The translations under genes and the position numbers were made by a program. From Marchantia polymorpha subsp. ruderalis (Eukaryota; Streptophyta; Marchantiopsida; Marchantiales; Marchantiaceae), in NCBI GenBank assembly GCA_037833965.1, contig AP031355.1, positions 6,039,501-6,103,500 on the forward strand: a DNA stretch of 64,000 nt, written 5' to 3'. Positions 1-13,356 of this stretch are shown here, piece by piece (the first letter of the stretch is position 1; every line of letters begins with the position of its first letter). The notes beneath the pieces were generated by a model. That model had not been told where the DNA came from and searched no databases. It worked only from the letters and a program-made list of their open reading frames with translations.

Positions 1-156
1 GTGCAAGTTCGTGTGTGTATAGGACAAACGTCATCCATCGTTTTTCGAGCACTGAAACATTGTTAGCCTCTACATAAAATCTGAGAATATCGTGCTTGAT
101 GCTTCTTTTGTTTTTGGTACAATCTTGCTTCTCTGTAAATCCTTATTGGAAGCTTA

Positions 157-778
<622 letters not shown>

Positions 779-903
779 TGTAGCTAGAACAATGCCAACT
801 GCACTCCTCCCAGGCAGTCCAGGCCTTGTCAACAAGTGGACGATCTCGACCTCGTACCCAGTCGAAGGAAGTCCAATCACGCAAGTTGATCAGACTCACC
901 TTC

Positions 904-1089
904 CTGCGCAATGCCATGATTTGGGAGTTCAGAGAAAGAAAGACGATTCGATGTGCATGCTCGACAGAATATCGCTAAGACTGGACACAAAGAAAGAATC
1001 ACACGATAAACCAAACTTTGAGACTTGCTGAGCTAACAGGATCCGAAAGCAGCCTATACGCCTGAGCAAAGCAACGAGATAGAACTCAC
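904..1089 (-). other. Candidate 5'-UTR intron of PrxA
   Basis: A GTGAGT donor at 1089 and a TGCGCAG acceptor ending at 904 match, in position and flanking sequence, a GTAAGT donor and TGTGCAG acceptor upstream of PrxB. The intron would be 186 nt. It is inferred only from paralogue conservation of splice signals. Confidence 0.4.
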
Positions 1090-1157
1090 GAGCTGAATTG
1101 AGGTCAAAGATCAGATGGAGCTTGTCCAACTTGTGATTAGTCATTCCTTTCGATGGT

Positions 1158-1165
1158 CTTTTATA
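1158..1165 (-). promoter_or_regulatory. Probable TATA box of PrxA
   Basis: TATAAAAG on the minus strand, 380 nt upstream of the PrxA start. The same box inside a conserved stretch is 387 nt upstream of the PrxB start, so it is probably the core promoter element of both genes. Confidence 0.55.
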
Positions 1166-1329
1166 TCTGAGTTTAGGATTGCAAGTGGTCCCAATAATCT
1201 CCTCCACACTGTGCTTGTTCTTTCCTGATATTAAGATATTATGAATTATTTTAATACTGCAAGCTGGCCATGACTGAATGTAATGACGCTTATCATATAA
1301 TACGGGAACTAATAGTGCAGCCATAGAAG

Positions 1330-2932
1330 CATGTGATCACACTTCGCACTTCGCAAAACATGTGTCTTTCAGATCCAGGAAGAGTAATGGATTTATCCAC
1401 CTTGTGTGCTCCCTTCTCAGGAAGCAACGCATGATCCTTAAGCAATGGAGAGGAGATATGTAATGAAATTCATATCTTCGGTAGCAAGGAATGATTAAGA
1501 ACTCATAAGACCGATTCCCTTTACTGTTCAAATAGTAATGCTCACGAGTACGCAAAAGTGACGTCGGAAACCGCAGACACATCACAGAATAGAATAAATA
1601 TTTTCAGAAACGTCCAACGTTAGTGTTTTTGTTTCACTTTACTCCACGGTTATTATAAGGAACTTCCAAGAAGATTGGGATGTGAATTTCGTTTGGCTGG
1701 AGTGCAAGCGCCTTATGCTTTCTTCCGCATTCATGTTTTGGATTTGTCTTACAGTTTAATACATTTCATAATCTGATTTGTCTTCTGGTGCTGAATGCAA
1801 TCCATGTTAGTGGATTCAGGATGACTGCCTATTTCCTTTCCTACGAGATGGCAAGTTTGGATCTCCGTACAAATTTGTCAACTCTGTAGTTGTCCACATA
1901 TTGACCCCAAATGTGCGAAATAATATTTTTGAATCCTTACTATCAGAATTTACAGTAGTATGTGTATGTTTAGTGTTAGATAGTAGCAGTTGGTTTTGCC
2001 TCAATTGTTGAAAAGAAAATTCAAGTGTTTACTCTAGATATTGTGAATGTCCTTCGAATTAACACTTTATACTAATATTCTCCGAAAAGGTAGTCTTCAG
2101 CGTGACCTGGTATATTAGGATGAGAATTAATTCGAAAGTAGATAGTTGCTAGAGATTGTAGTTTGGTTACCTTTTGTATAATTCATTGATGTACTTTATC
2201 ACACCTCTCAGTGGATCCTTGTTCGAGATTTGGAAGTGGAAGTAGCATTATAGCAATCGAGATGATTCTCACATCACTACTGTTTCTAATCTTCCACATG
2301 AGTGTTGAGTACAGCCGTAGTAAGCAATTGCAGGTTTCAGAGAGTCTACATTAACTGCAGATGTATAAACATTCAGAAGTGATCCATATGGATCACACTT
2401 TCACAATGATGTGCAATACGGTATTCAAGCTCAGGAATGAGGTGAACCTTAAACGACAGAGCCGGGAGAATGTATGGAAGAAAATTGATTTTCGTTCATG
2501 CAGTGGCCAAGATTATTATCTGCTGTGAGTTCAAGTACTTGCGAATTCTATTTTGAGTTTGGGTCGTGAGAATAGATTTTCAATAAAAATCTTCATATCT
2601 GACTCTCATTTACAGTTTCATCCACAATGGGCCCAAGTGCCTTAGAGGCATCTAGTGTGGCACCTGTGCACTTATGATCAAATCCGGGTCACCAGTGAAT
2701 GATGAGAAGTCTACTCTTCAGCTAATATATTTTCTCAATGCATTGACCACGAGCATGCTTGTTGAAGATTGACAGGCATCCCACTAAATGCAGCCACCAA
2801 TAAGTCCTTTGGTTAAGTTTAGAGTTTTAACTGCGTTGCGTCTTATCTTAAGACGCAACGCTTTGTCCAGCCGTGATAATCAACTCTCGGAAAGCAGAAT
2901 TTTCCTAAACTCTAGCAGAATTTTGTTGGGGT
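1330..2932. other. AT-rich intergenic DNA, nothing recognised
   Basis: No coding region with family similarity, RNA gene or clear repeat was seen. Short open frames here have no recognisable motifs and look like chance. The right part may be decayed flank of the peroxidase duplication unit. Confidence 0.5.
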
Positions 2933-3330
2933 TTACAAAGCAATAATGGTACATCCCACTCCCAGGGGATCTCTCAGTAGTTTCACATCGCATTGTAGAA
3001 GTTTCTCCCTGTGAAACATTCTGTCTGAATAGTAAATGATGTCGACAATTCGATTTGCCGCTTCCAAGGGTATGAAGCCGAATGGATTGGTATGAGGATA
3101 TCGAGCCGAGAGTATCTCAACAAATTCTGTGTCCATTAAAAGGTATGCAGTTTTCTGACCTTCGAATGTTTAGAAAGTCGAATAATGCGCCGCAGAGACT
3201 TTGTCTACTTGACGGTAGCATCGCGTGCCAACAGAGCCCAATACTGTCACATGAAACAACCCTGAGCATGCACATTCCAGCACCATTTCGATTTCATCAA
3301 TTTGTTAAACTACGCTGTCCGATATTTCAC
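2933..3330 (-). pseudogene. Class III peroxidase relic psiPrx1 (exon 2 joined to exon 4)
   Basis: Reading down the minus strand from about 3330, a stretch reads QIDEIEMVLECACSG, close to the PrxB exon 2 sequence [15 protein letters not shown]. It then shifts frame and reaches an equivalent of the exon 2 end (RDAT-K) near 3210. It passes with no intron or exon 3 into sequence like the start of exon 4 (GQ-x-CGA). The open stretch 3136-2933 (67 aa) contains NPFGFIPLEAANRIVD and LLRDPLGV, matching PrxB exon 4 TKPFGFMALDATNGTFD and LLSDPLGV. Exon 1, exon 3 and the C-terminus are missing and there are frameshifts, so it is non-functional. It sits in the same orientation as its neighbours, consistent with an old tandem copy. 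Confidence 0.75.
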
Positions 3331-3639
3331 CAACTAAAGATATCTCGTTCATAAAACTTCAGAATTAGAATCAAAATTGCATACATTTTATAGAAATAAT
3401 CACATTTAAATCTTTCTACAGACTCTAATAAGCCTTTGAGAATTGTACCACCCTATAGGGTCCGCTGCCTCTTGTCAACTGCTGGAATCTTGACTTAGTT
3501 AGTCAAGTCGATGACACGTCGCAGTATCATTTGCGCTGGGAGTAAGATTCGTGCAATAAGTTTCGTCCGGATGAAATTCCATATGACTAGCTGTGAATCG
3601 ATCGAGACCACATCCATGATAACATCACAGCACATGAAA

Positions 3640-3925
3640 CAACACATGTGAAGCTACATTGTCAGGATGGCAATATTCTGAATAGAAAGAAGGACGAGTA
3701 TTTTGCGGAAGACCGGCTTCCAGTCCGCGCTGAGACTGAAAAGAGAAGCAACCTTTCTCTAGATTATAGGCGAATCTTGAAAACAACAGTTTTCTATCAG
3801 TATCGGGCCTCTGCCGAAGTTACAGCTGCCAGCAGAATCTGCCATTGCAATCACAGCTATCTCAACCCATTGCGATCGGAAGTACTTCTACTGTAATCAG
3901 GATGCCAAACTGCCACACCGCGTCT
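3640..3925. repeat. Diverged duplicated flank of the peroxidase unit (copy 1)
   Basis: This tract aligns weakly but in the same order with 8990-9285. Examples are the shared string TGTGAAGCT, then a GAAGA-CG-CTTCCA block, then near the end a CCACAC-GCGTC block. Each copy lies the same way beside a peroxidase relic, so relic and flank were probably duplicated together. No coding content is recognised. Confidence 0.4.
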
Positions 3926-3929
3926 GCTC

Positions 3930-5089
3930 ACAAGTTGTATTAGGAGCTGTTCTGAAATTTGACCACGTCTAAAATTATATAGATCCTACAGTAACTTGCA
4001 AATTCCAAAGATGTACAAAACATGCAGTGAGCACAATCCTCTTCCAGCAATCCTTTTCCAGCAACAGTATCGTCATCCGCTCGTTGGCTACAATTTTTGG
4101 GTACACCACAATGATTCCGAAACTTTATTTCTGCACAAATCATATCCTGAATTACTTTTGTTCATTTTTTGAAATTTAAATCCCAGTTACTACTTCTTAT
4201 GATTACAGGAATCGAGTATCGGTATGATCAATTCTTTCCGGCAGGGAAACTACCCCAGCTTGTTTGAGTGAATATCACATTGAGTCAGATGGCTGGTATG
4301 AAATATGGAGATTGAAATGATTATTCAAGAAAGCAGTTCGTTGTCCAGCACTGTTAAAATTTGTTTTTGGTTGGCATAAGATGTTCTTCAGATAGACGAA
4401 TTCTCTTCAATGTTCCTCACTTGATTCCGCAACTACTATTTGCCCCAAGTTTGGCTCTTTGACGCGACGACGTTAAACATAAATAGTTGTAGGTATAATA
4501 TGAAAATCTCCTCTGCACCACTTCTGCACGTTACTGACTGACTGGATAATATTCATTATCTATATTCCTCAAGATACCAAAGTTCTTCATATAATAGATC
4601 TAGAGAATTCTCTTTGCTTCCAAGAGACCTGCTGAGACATCATATTTTGATCCAATCTATCAATCCTACCTCAATTTTAACTACACGTCTACATCTTGAC
4701 TTCACTTGACCAAAAAACAATTGAGCGAGTCTTACCACTTACAGTCCTTGTAAATCGCAGTGCAAAGTCATGTTTGGGAATCAATAGTTATTGGATTCAT
4801 AACATAGGGAAGAGTAGTTACAAGCTTGGCCTCGGATCATTCCAAGAATGAGATTCACCTAATTCTATTGTATCTACATCCACCACTAGTGTTTTCTGAC
4901 CCTATAGCTACACATGTGAATAGGAACATGATCCAAGGTGCACCACAGATTTACAGTTTATTTGACTAAATGCCTATTTCTGAAAGCAATAACCGTCTTA
5001 TTGAAGGCTGCCCGGAGTGACATCCGATAGCCTGAATTATTCACAACAATTGGAACAAATGGAATCTAGCGTGACAATGCATCACAGGA
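3930..5089. other. AT-rich intergenic DNA, nothing recognised
   Basis: No gene, RNA gene or repeat is supported between the psiPrx1 flank and the 3' end of PrxB. Confidence 0.5.
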
Positions 5090-6528
<1,439 letters not shown>

Positions 6529-6652
6529 TGTCGCTTGTATGATGCCGCCGACACTTCACCAGAGAGCCCCAGGTCTTTTCAACAAGTGGACGATTTCGTC
6601 CTCGTACCCAGTCGAAGGTAGTCCAACCACATGAAAGATTGGACTCGCCTTC

Positions 6653-6845
6653 CTGCACAATGTTATCATCTGAGCTTTTAGAGAACGAAACTAAATATGC
6701 AATGCTCGCAGGACAGAAATCGCTAAAATCTAGATTCGTGAGCGGCCTTCAAGAAACCAAGGTCTGAAACTTTTGGGACTTGTTGAGCTAAAAGGATCCA
6801 AGAGCATTTTCATATTTCCAAGGAAAGGAAGGAGATAAAACTTAC
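6653..6845 (-). other. Candidate 5'-UTR intron of PrxB
   Basis: GTAAGT donor at 6845 and TGTGCAG acceptor ending at 6653 (193 nt). Both signals and the surrounding bases are conserved upstream of PrxA. Inferred from paralogue comparison only. Confidence 0.4.
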
Positions 6846-6914
6846 GAGCTGATTTGAGTTCGAAGATCTGGAAGAAGATGGTCCAACTTGTGATAAGTCA
6901 TTCATTTCGGTGGT

Positions 6915-6922
6915 CTTTTATA
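6915..6922 (-). promoter_or_regulatory. Probable TATA box of PrxB
   Basis: TATAAAAG on the minus strand in a block conserved with the PrxA upstream region, 387 nt upstream of the PrxB ATG. With the proposed 5'-UTR intron removed, the leader would be about 160-170 nt. Confidence 0.55.
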
Positions 6923-6999
6923 CCTCAGTTTCTGCATTCCAAGTGGTCATTCCAAGTGGAGCAATATTCTCCACAGTGTGCTTGTCACTGCTGGCAATT

Positions 7000-8028
7000 T
7001 AGTATATTAATTCCGCAAGCTAGCCATGATCGTGAAAAATGAGACTTTCTATATTTTATCAGAATTGAGAGTTGATTCATGGAAGCTAGGAGTCTTCTTT
7101 GGAATTGCATGTTATCAGAATGCGAAAAGTTTGTATCGTTTAGATCTATGGAAGGGTCACGGATCTTACAACCTTATGTGCTTGCTTTTCACGTTGCTGC
7201 GCATGATCATTCGGGGGATGTGATACATCAAATCGAATAATCTCAGTAGTTGGGTAGAAGAATGGGAAACAGACTGAATCTTTCACTATGTAGACGGCTT
7301 TTCAAAGATACAGATTTGAGTCTAGACAATTCGTATGATGGACGGTATCAATTTCAATTGAGTTATCTGCTCGCCCCACCGGATGCTCTGCTCTGCTTGT
7401 TGCATGGATTATAATATTCTTCTTAAAATTGTCAAGGAAAATGAGTTTCACTTCATATTTTGTTTAAGATGTTTATGCATATTCACAGTAGAGTTCGTTA
7501 TCATATCCATCATATCGTAATGGATATGATGAGCAATGATAAATCTTTTGTATATATCAAAGAGTTTCTCTCTTCTCAATTAAGCTTGTGTGCTTTAGAA
7601 TGATTATTTGTAAATGATTATTTACACGTCAACAATATCATGCTATGTATGAGACACACAAGGAGAATAAGAGAAGTATTAGAGTTATGAAAAGTATATC
7701 ACAATAGCTTTGAACGTGATCCAGCTTTTATAGTAAAGTACATTATTATCAGAACTGACATTCACTACGTGCAGGATATTACTTTGACCATTTAAAATTT
7801 TGAGACTAAGGCCTACAAATTCACCGAAACGAATGACTTATCACAAATAGGACGAGCTCCTTCCAGATCTTCGAATTTAATCCAGCTCATAAGTTTTATA
7901 TTCGTCACTTTCAGTAGGAATGTAGGTTGTTGTTGGATCATCTTGGCTGAACGAGTCTCAATATTTAAAACGGTCATTTCACATCTTTGCAATTGTCTGG
8001 CTCTCGAGTTTCTTTCCAACGGACATTG
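7000..8028. other. AT-rich intergenic DNA, nothing recognised
   Basis: Between the PrxB promoter and psiPrx2 I see no supported gene. A minus-strand open stretch over 7813-8157 is partly the frame-shifted relic of peroxidase exon 4 and otherwise has no motif. Confidence 0.45.
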
Positions 8029-8061
8029 CATCTGGGCTTTCGTTCCCTGAAAGCCCAGATG
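8029..8061. repeat. Perfect 13-bp inverted repeat (hairpin)
   Basis: CATCTGGGCTTTC at 8029-8041 and its exact reverse complement at 8049-8061 enclose a 7-nt loop. It lies where exon 4 of psiPrx2 loses similarity to PrxB, so it may mark a rearrangement junction or a small foldback insertion. Confidence 0.7.
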
Positions 8062-8084
8062 ATGGCATTGTGTGATAAGGCTTG

Positions 8085-8740
8085 AAGAATGCGCCTCATA
8101 GAACTTGTCCAATATGATGTCCTCCTGAGCACGGAAGGCCCATCTTTTAAAAGCCACATGCTGATGAGCATTAGCTTCTACACTCTATGACGCAAGAACT
8201 GTTTTATGGACACCAATTCTAGTAAGAACACAGTATGTACCTGAGACGATGATCTTGTCCCTAGCATCAAGTCCAACTTTAGCCAATGATGGACCAGCTT
8301 TCTAAAGCTGTCTGTCTAGTAAGCTGCCATTAATTTCATCTCAAATGGATACAAAGCCGTCAATGCCGCCCAAAAGCACAGGCCAGCTCCAGCCACCAGC
8401 CTGCAGTCATGTCCATAAGCACTGTACATTTTTCATTCAAGAATAAGGACCCTGCATAGCGAAAGTTGCCACATGAATGCAATCATGTAGATTGTAATCG
8501 AGACCGAGATTGAGCTCATGATTTTACAAAGGATCTCAAATGTCACTTGGTTGCTGTAGCATTCTCAGTAAAGGATATGGCATTTGCAGCTCACTACTGG
8601 TGTAGGTTGACAGAAGCATCGCCTGCAGAATATCGGGATAGGAAATCTAGTCCTGGGCAATCATAATACAGCTCCATATTTTTCTTGTCAACTTGTTCAA
8701 ATTCTCTATCCAAGAGTTTTCTTTTATCTACAGTGTTACA
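8085..8740 (-). pseudogene. Class III peroxidase relic psiPrx2 (exons 2, 3 and start of 4)
   Basis: Three exon relics lie in the correct order on the minus strand. At about 8740-8599 is exon 2 (FEQVDKKNMELYYDCPG, compare [17 protein letters not shown]). At 8400-8241 is exon 3 (GWSWPVLLGGIDG through KVGLDARDKIIVSG), with AG acceptor and GT donor still present but internal stops. From 8124 is the start of exon 4 (GGHHIGQVL, stop, GAFF), where the codons for the conserved His-Cys are replaced and a stop appears. Beyond about 8085 similarity is lost beside a 13-bp inverted repeat. No exon 1 was found. It is clearly non-functional; retained intron boundaries show it decayed from a genomic duplicate, not a retrocopy. 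Confidence 0.8.
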
Positions 8741-8989
8741 TGTATGGTTTCATGTCATTATCCTCAAGTACTGAAGATAACGAAAGAAGTTTTGTTATCT
8801 TCAGTTTGTCTTGACATCAATATACAGCGATGCATGTTTGATGTAAATGAGTAAACATTTCATGCAAATATTTACATTGATATCTCATGACAGATTCCAA
8901 TAAGCTTTAGAAAGTGTGAACATTGACTACAGGCTTTAATGCTTATTTAAGTACACTGTTGTGCAACTGACTGCAGCTAACCTCATAAA

Positions 8990-9285
8990 ATGTGAAGCTC
9001 CATTCTAATGCTGGAAATAATTGGACGAAGCATAGTGTTCGAAGCGGAAGAACGACTTCCATTTCTTGATCAGACTTAAATATGCGTAAAGTTTTGTCTA
9101 TATATGGACGAAGCTTAAATTCAAAAGTTGTTCATCGAATTTGCTCTTTGCCAAAGGTAAATCTCAAAGTCAACGAAATCTGTCCATGCAGTTGCAGATA
9201 TCTGAATTCATTGTGATCATGAGGGCTCGCTCCAACAAAATAAAAAAGACAGCATGATGGGAAACGGCCACACTGCGTCGGTAAG
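8990..9285. repeat. Diverged duplicated flank of the peroxidase unit (copy 2)
   Basis: Partner of the tract at 3640-3925; see there. The similarity is interrupted and old. Confidence 0.4.
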
Positions 9286-9289
9286 CTAA

Positions 9290-10600
9290 AGCTAAAGAAA
9301 ATGGCCAGTTATATTCTTCAACCCACTATAAAACGTTTTTTCAATAAATTGCTATTGCATTACTTCTTTGGTCTGATTGTATCACAATGTGTATGTTTCT
9401 TGCATCTTGTATTAAATCCGAAAATAAAAATGCAGCAAACTATCTCCAGCATTGGATATATTTACCGATGAATCGATAAATTACTGTACGGCTGACGAGA
9501 TGTCATTCACCAAGAAGTATGGACCACATAAGAATGAGTATCTCCATTATCAAACTACTTCAATCAATTCTTTGATTGTTGAAGATTATCTGACAAATTT
9601 TTGTTCGCATGTCTTTCCACGACATATGCAAGTACACACAATGTTTTCATCACCTGGTTCTCCAATGAGCATAAGACTACGTGTAGGCTTTTCCTTACGT
9701 GACTGTCGTATGAACTGATTGGCCGGAGAAGAATAATGCTAGACTTTGTAGTGCTAGAAGAATGTGAGATATATAATAGCTTGAAAATTAATCTGAACTT
9801 CATTTACCAACTTTAACTTCAGAATTTTAGGAATCTGGTTTCAGAGACATCCACTTCTGATAATTTTCTTCGTTTTTGGTTCTCAAAGTACCATCTTTCA
9901 CAATGTTTAAAATTCCACTATGATCTTCCGTACCACTCCCAGGAGAAAGATATCCGACACGGAATCAACATGCGGCCCCAAGGAAGGAAGATTTTTGTTG
10001 AGTCTTTCTTATCCCGACCCAAACTCGAATCCGGAATTTCATAGTGGGTGGACTCCGAGCAGATAATTGATGAATCTTAACTCTGGGTTCGAGATATGAT
10101 GCCACTGGATGAAGAAAATAAATTTTTATATGCATTGTCCCTGAAATTCTTTCTAATATGGATGTAAAATTCCCCATTATTGAGCTTGTGCGAACTACCC
10201 GGGCTCTTAAAGCTTTCTGTTTCTATTTCAGATGCTTCAGACATGTATTCCGTACACATTTTCATCTCTGAATCTCGAAAGTGATCATTTAATATTAGCA
10301 ATGTGTACATCTAGCTCATAGATTTCGGGCATATTTTAATACGTAGTAAGAAGATCCGGTCATATGTTGCTAAGATTCAGGATTGACGGGACATAAAGGA
10401 CATAATTGGACGCAAGGGACTCAAAAAGGACGTTGTTGAAGTCCAACATTCTCAGATAGTTCACCACGAGTCCATGTACGTTACTAATATATACGGGGGT
10501 ATGAAAAATAGCATGTCATAACAGGAAATACCTTCTGGAAGAAATGGAAAACAACCGTTAGTGTGGAGTATATTCAGGAAATTCAAATTAAACCTTACAA
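9290..10600. other. AT-rich intergenic DNA, nothing recognised
   Basis: No gene family, RNA gene or transposon motif is recognised. Several 65-90-codon open stretches exist on both strands, but none shows conserved motifs. Confidence 0.45.
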
Positions 10601-10619
10601 ATTCTTTCCATGACATGAG

Positions 10620-11023
10620 TCAAACGTCAAAATGACAATATCATAGTTTTTAGTCAGATTGCGAAAGCAAAATTGCTGATACAAAATGCCAAAGTTGCAG
10701 TGTTGATACAAAGTTCTGAAGACTAAGTTGAGAAGCACTGAAAGGTGAAGGCCAAAGTGTTCATAGAATATGTAGATGCAAAATTGAACTTTACAATAAA
10801 GCCCAATTGCATATACAAAAGGCCAATGGCAAAGAGCGGATACAAATTAGAGAAGAATTGATACAAAGTGTAAGAAAATGTAGAACAGGAAATGCTCGAG
10901 AATCCATAAACACAATATTTCACAAGTAAAAATCTGAGAAGATAATATCTGGTTTGACACTTTCGGGCTAGAGTTTTTTTTATTGATAACCTACAAAGTG
11001 TTAAATGTTATATATGGCTAGTG

Positions 11024-11058
<35 letters not shown>

Positions 11059-11560
11059 ATATCAGATCCTTAGTTTGAACTCCAACTGGGGCTAAACCTA
11101 AATTCAACTCTAATTCGAGTTAGATTGATTAGAGTTTAGTTTCAGACTTGAGTGAATACTAACACAAGGTTGAAATGCTGATGCAAAACGCTGAAATGAA
11201 AGTAAAGATAGCCGAAGTGTTAAAACCAAAACGTTAATACAAAACTTCAAAATTGTTGAAGAGGAGTTTCGCATAATCAAAATCAAGGTGCAAATATGGA
11301 GTGATGATGTGAATTATCAACACTTCATAAACATATGTTACAAAATATCAAAGCTAAAAAATGCAATTGTCAAAGCCAAAATGACAAGATGCCAATATGA
11401 ATTGCGAAGTTGGAAACTCAAAAGTATTGAAACGCTGAAGTAAAAAAACGACGCAAATGATTGAAGTGTTGAAGACAAAATTTCAAAGAAAATATATTAT
11501 GAAAGTGCAAAAAGTTTAAAAAGTTTAAAATAATAACAAGTTATGGTGAAAATATTGATG
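10620..11560. repeat. Degenerate A-rich short-period repeat tract
   Basis: Variants of a short unit resembling TGATGCAAAATGCTGAAGT recur many times (for example GTTGATACAAAGTTCTGAAG, GCTGATGCAAAACGCTGAAA, GTTAATACAAAACTTCAAAA). This suggests an old tandem array that has drifted. No coding potential is seen. Confidence 0.45.
11027..11055. repeat. (AT)n microsatellite
   Basis: About 14 uninterrupted AT dinucleotides inside the AT-rich tract. Confidence 0.95.
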
Positions 11561-11959
11561 AAGTAAAAAGATCTTTTTCCATTAAAATTTGCAAAATAAA
11601 AATAATTTGTTTTGAAATATAAAAGAAAATTTCACCTTAACTATTCAGATTACAAGATAAAAATAGATAGTGAAGTTATGAATTGCATGCTCAATCAATG
11701 TAACAAGTTTCATATTGTCTATCATATGTCGAGAAAAGATCACGATGTTTTATAATCAACTATGAAAAATAATAATTATGCAGAACATTTCAACATTATA
11801 ACAAAAAAATCTTTCTTTTTATCGATTATCATGCTTGTCGTGCAAATATGTATCGTCATACAACTTACAGATAATCACACGATGACATGCTAAAATCACA
11901 CACACATATATAACAAACGAGATTGTACACACAAAAATGCATCACAACTAGACTCATAA

Positions 11960-13190
11960 CAAATCGCTGTCGCCAAGTCTCTACCTTGGCCGTATAAGAG
12001 AAAATATGGTGAGAAGTATGTCAAGGATACTTGATAACTGAACCGATATCCCATGGCCAACCATGAGAACTGAATATCCAGTACTCAAAATGTTCCTTCT
12101 GTAGGCCATACTTGCATAATGTACTCTTCACCGTTTATATAACCATCAGTCTCTGGATAATCTCAAGACGTGGTCCGCTGATCAATAAGTGTCTTGTCAC
12201 ACACGATTTGAAATTCATTTTAAAACTCTGTACCCTGATCGATCAACACCTCAGCTGGTGCACCAAAGAGACTGAGCATCATGTCAAGAAAAGCATACGT
12301 TGCTCTATCATTCACCTTGTCACATGATGCCACCAACTCAATCCACTTGGAAAAATGCTCCACTATTACCAACATATACTGATGATGTCGTATAGTTAGA
12401 GATAATGGTCAAGCAAAGTCCAAATCCCAACGATAATCCAACCCCATGATAAATAAGGGATGTAACTCTGCTGTTGGAGCATTAAACGATGCCCTCACTT
12501 GATCACAAACCATGCAATGTGATACCAACTGTTGAACTTGAGTATGCATACCGCGCCACCAATACTGACTAGGGAGTAAGTTGTATATACGCTTCACTTC
12601 AAAATGTCCAAACTCCTCATGAGCATGCCACACGATGCGTGTTCTTTGAACGGTATGCGGTACTACTCGTATACTACTTTTTTTCCACAATCAAATAACA
12701 TGTGCTCCCTTCAATCGATATTCTTTCGTCCATTGGTGAACACAATCTTGTTCCTTGCTACTCATTGTGCCTGAAATTATACTAGTTGATAGAAAGTTTA
12801 AAACTAATGCATCATCGTGAATATCACGCTTATTCATACCACTATCTTCAAACTCAAGATCTGAAGATTGATTATCTGCTCTTTGACTAGAGTAAGATGT
12901 AATGTGATCCTTTTTATTAGAGTTTTCACGTTACAAACACAAGAAGACAAATGCATGCTAACCAGACACCATCTCCTCATCAATCTCATCATGCCATCTA
13001 GCTCTAGAGTTATACTCCTAGCTAGTGCATGAATTTTCACTCAAACTATCGGCATTAAGGTTTGCAAGTCCATGTCTATGCATCACGTGAAAGTCTTACT
13101 CCTGTAAGTTGAGAGCACAACGTGCAAGCGTACATGTGAGCTTGTCGGACTTCATCAAACACTTGAATGGCTGGTGATAAGTAACAAGGC
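11960..13190 (-). pseudogene. Decayed Ty3/gypsy pol fragment (RNase H end plus integrase)
   Basis: On the minus strand from about 13190, a sequence reads VTYHQPFKCLMKSD then LTCTLARCALNLQE, a stop, and HRHGLANLNADSLS. This is the C-terminal part of a gypsy RNase H domain. At 12690-12409 an open stretch holds the integrase zinc-binding pattern (HAHEEFGH ... YWWRGM ... HCMVCDQ). Further down, 12405-12000 gives an integrase core (HFSKWIELVAS, LFGAPAEVLIDQGTE, RTTS, DGY, LDIQFSWLAMGYRFS) with several stops and frameshifts. The sequence differs strongly from the family-1 elements further right, so it is another, older lineage. No LTRs were found for it. Confidence 0.8.
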
Positions 13191-13356
13191 TTAATTGCGT
13201 ATCAAACAAATAACACTTGAAGTATGCCACAATTCACACCGTTCCTCGTACGAATTATACCGCGACTCCGCTGCATTGTTTGAACGACTATCATACGCAA
13301 TCACAAACTACTTATCGTCATCATCACGCCACATCAACACCGCTCTTAGTCCCAAC

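Noticed and set aside
929..1324. 131-codon minus-strand open stretch upstream of PrxA
   Set aside because: It overlaps the TATA box and proposed leader intron of PrxA, is not kept upstream of PrxB, and has no recognised family.
9452..9718. 88-codon open stretch as a small gene
   Set aside because: No motif, no paralogue in the window and no promoter or splice support; consistent with chance in AT-rich DNA.
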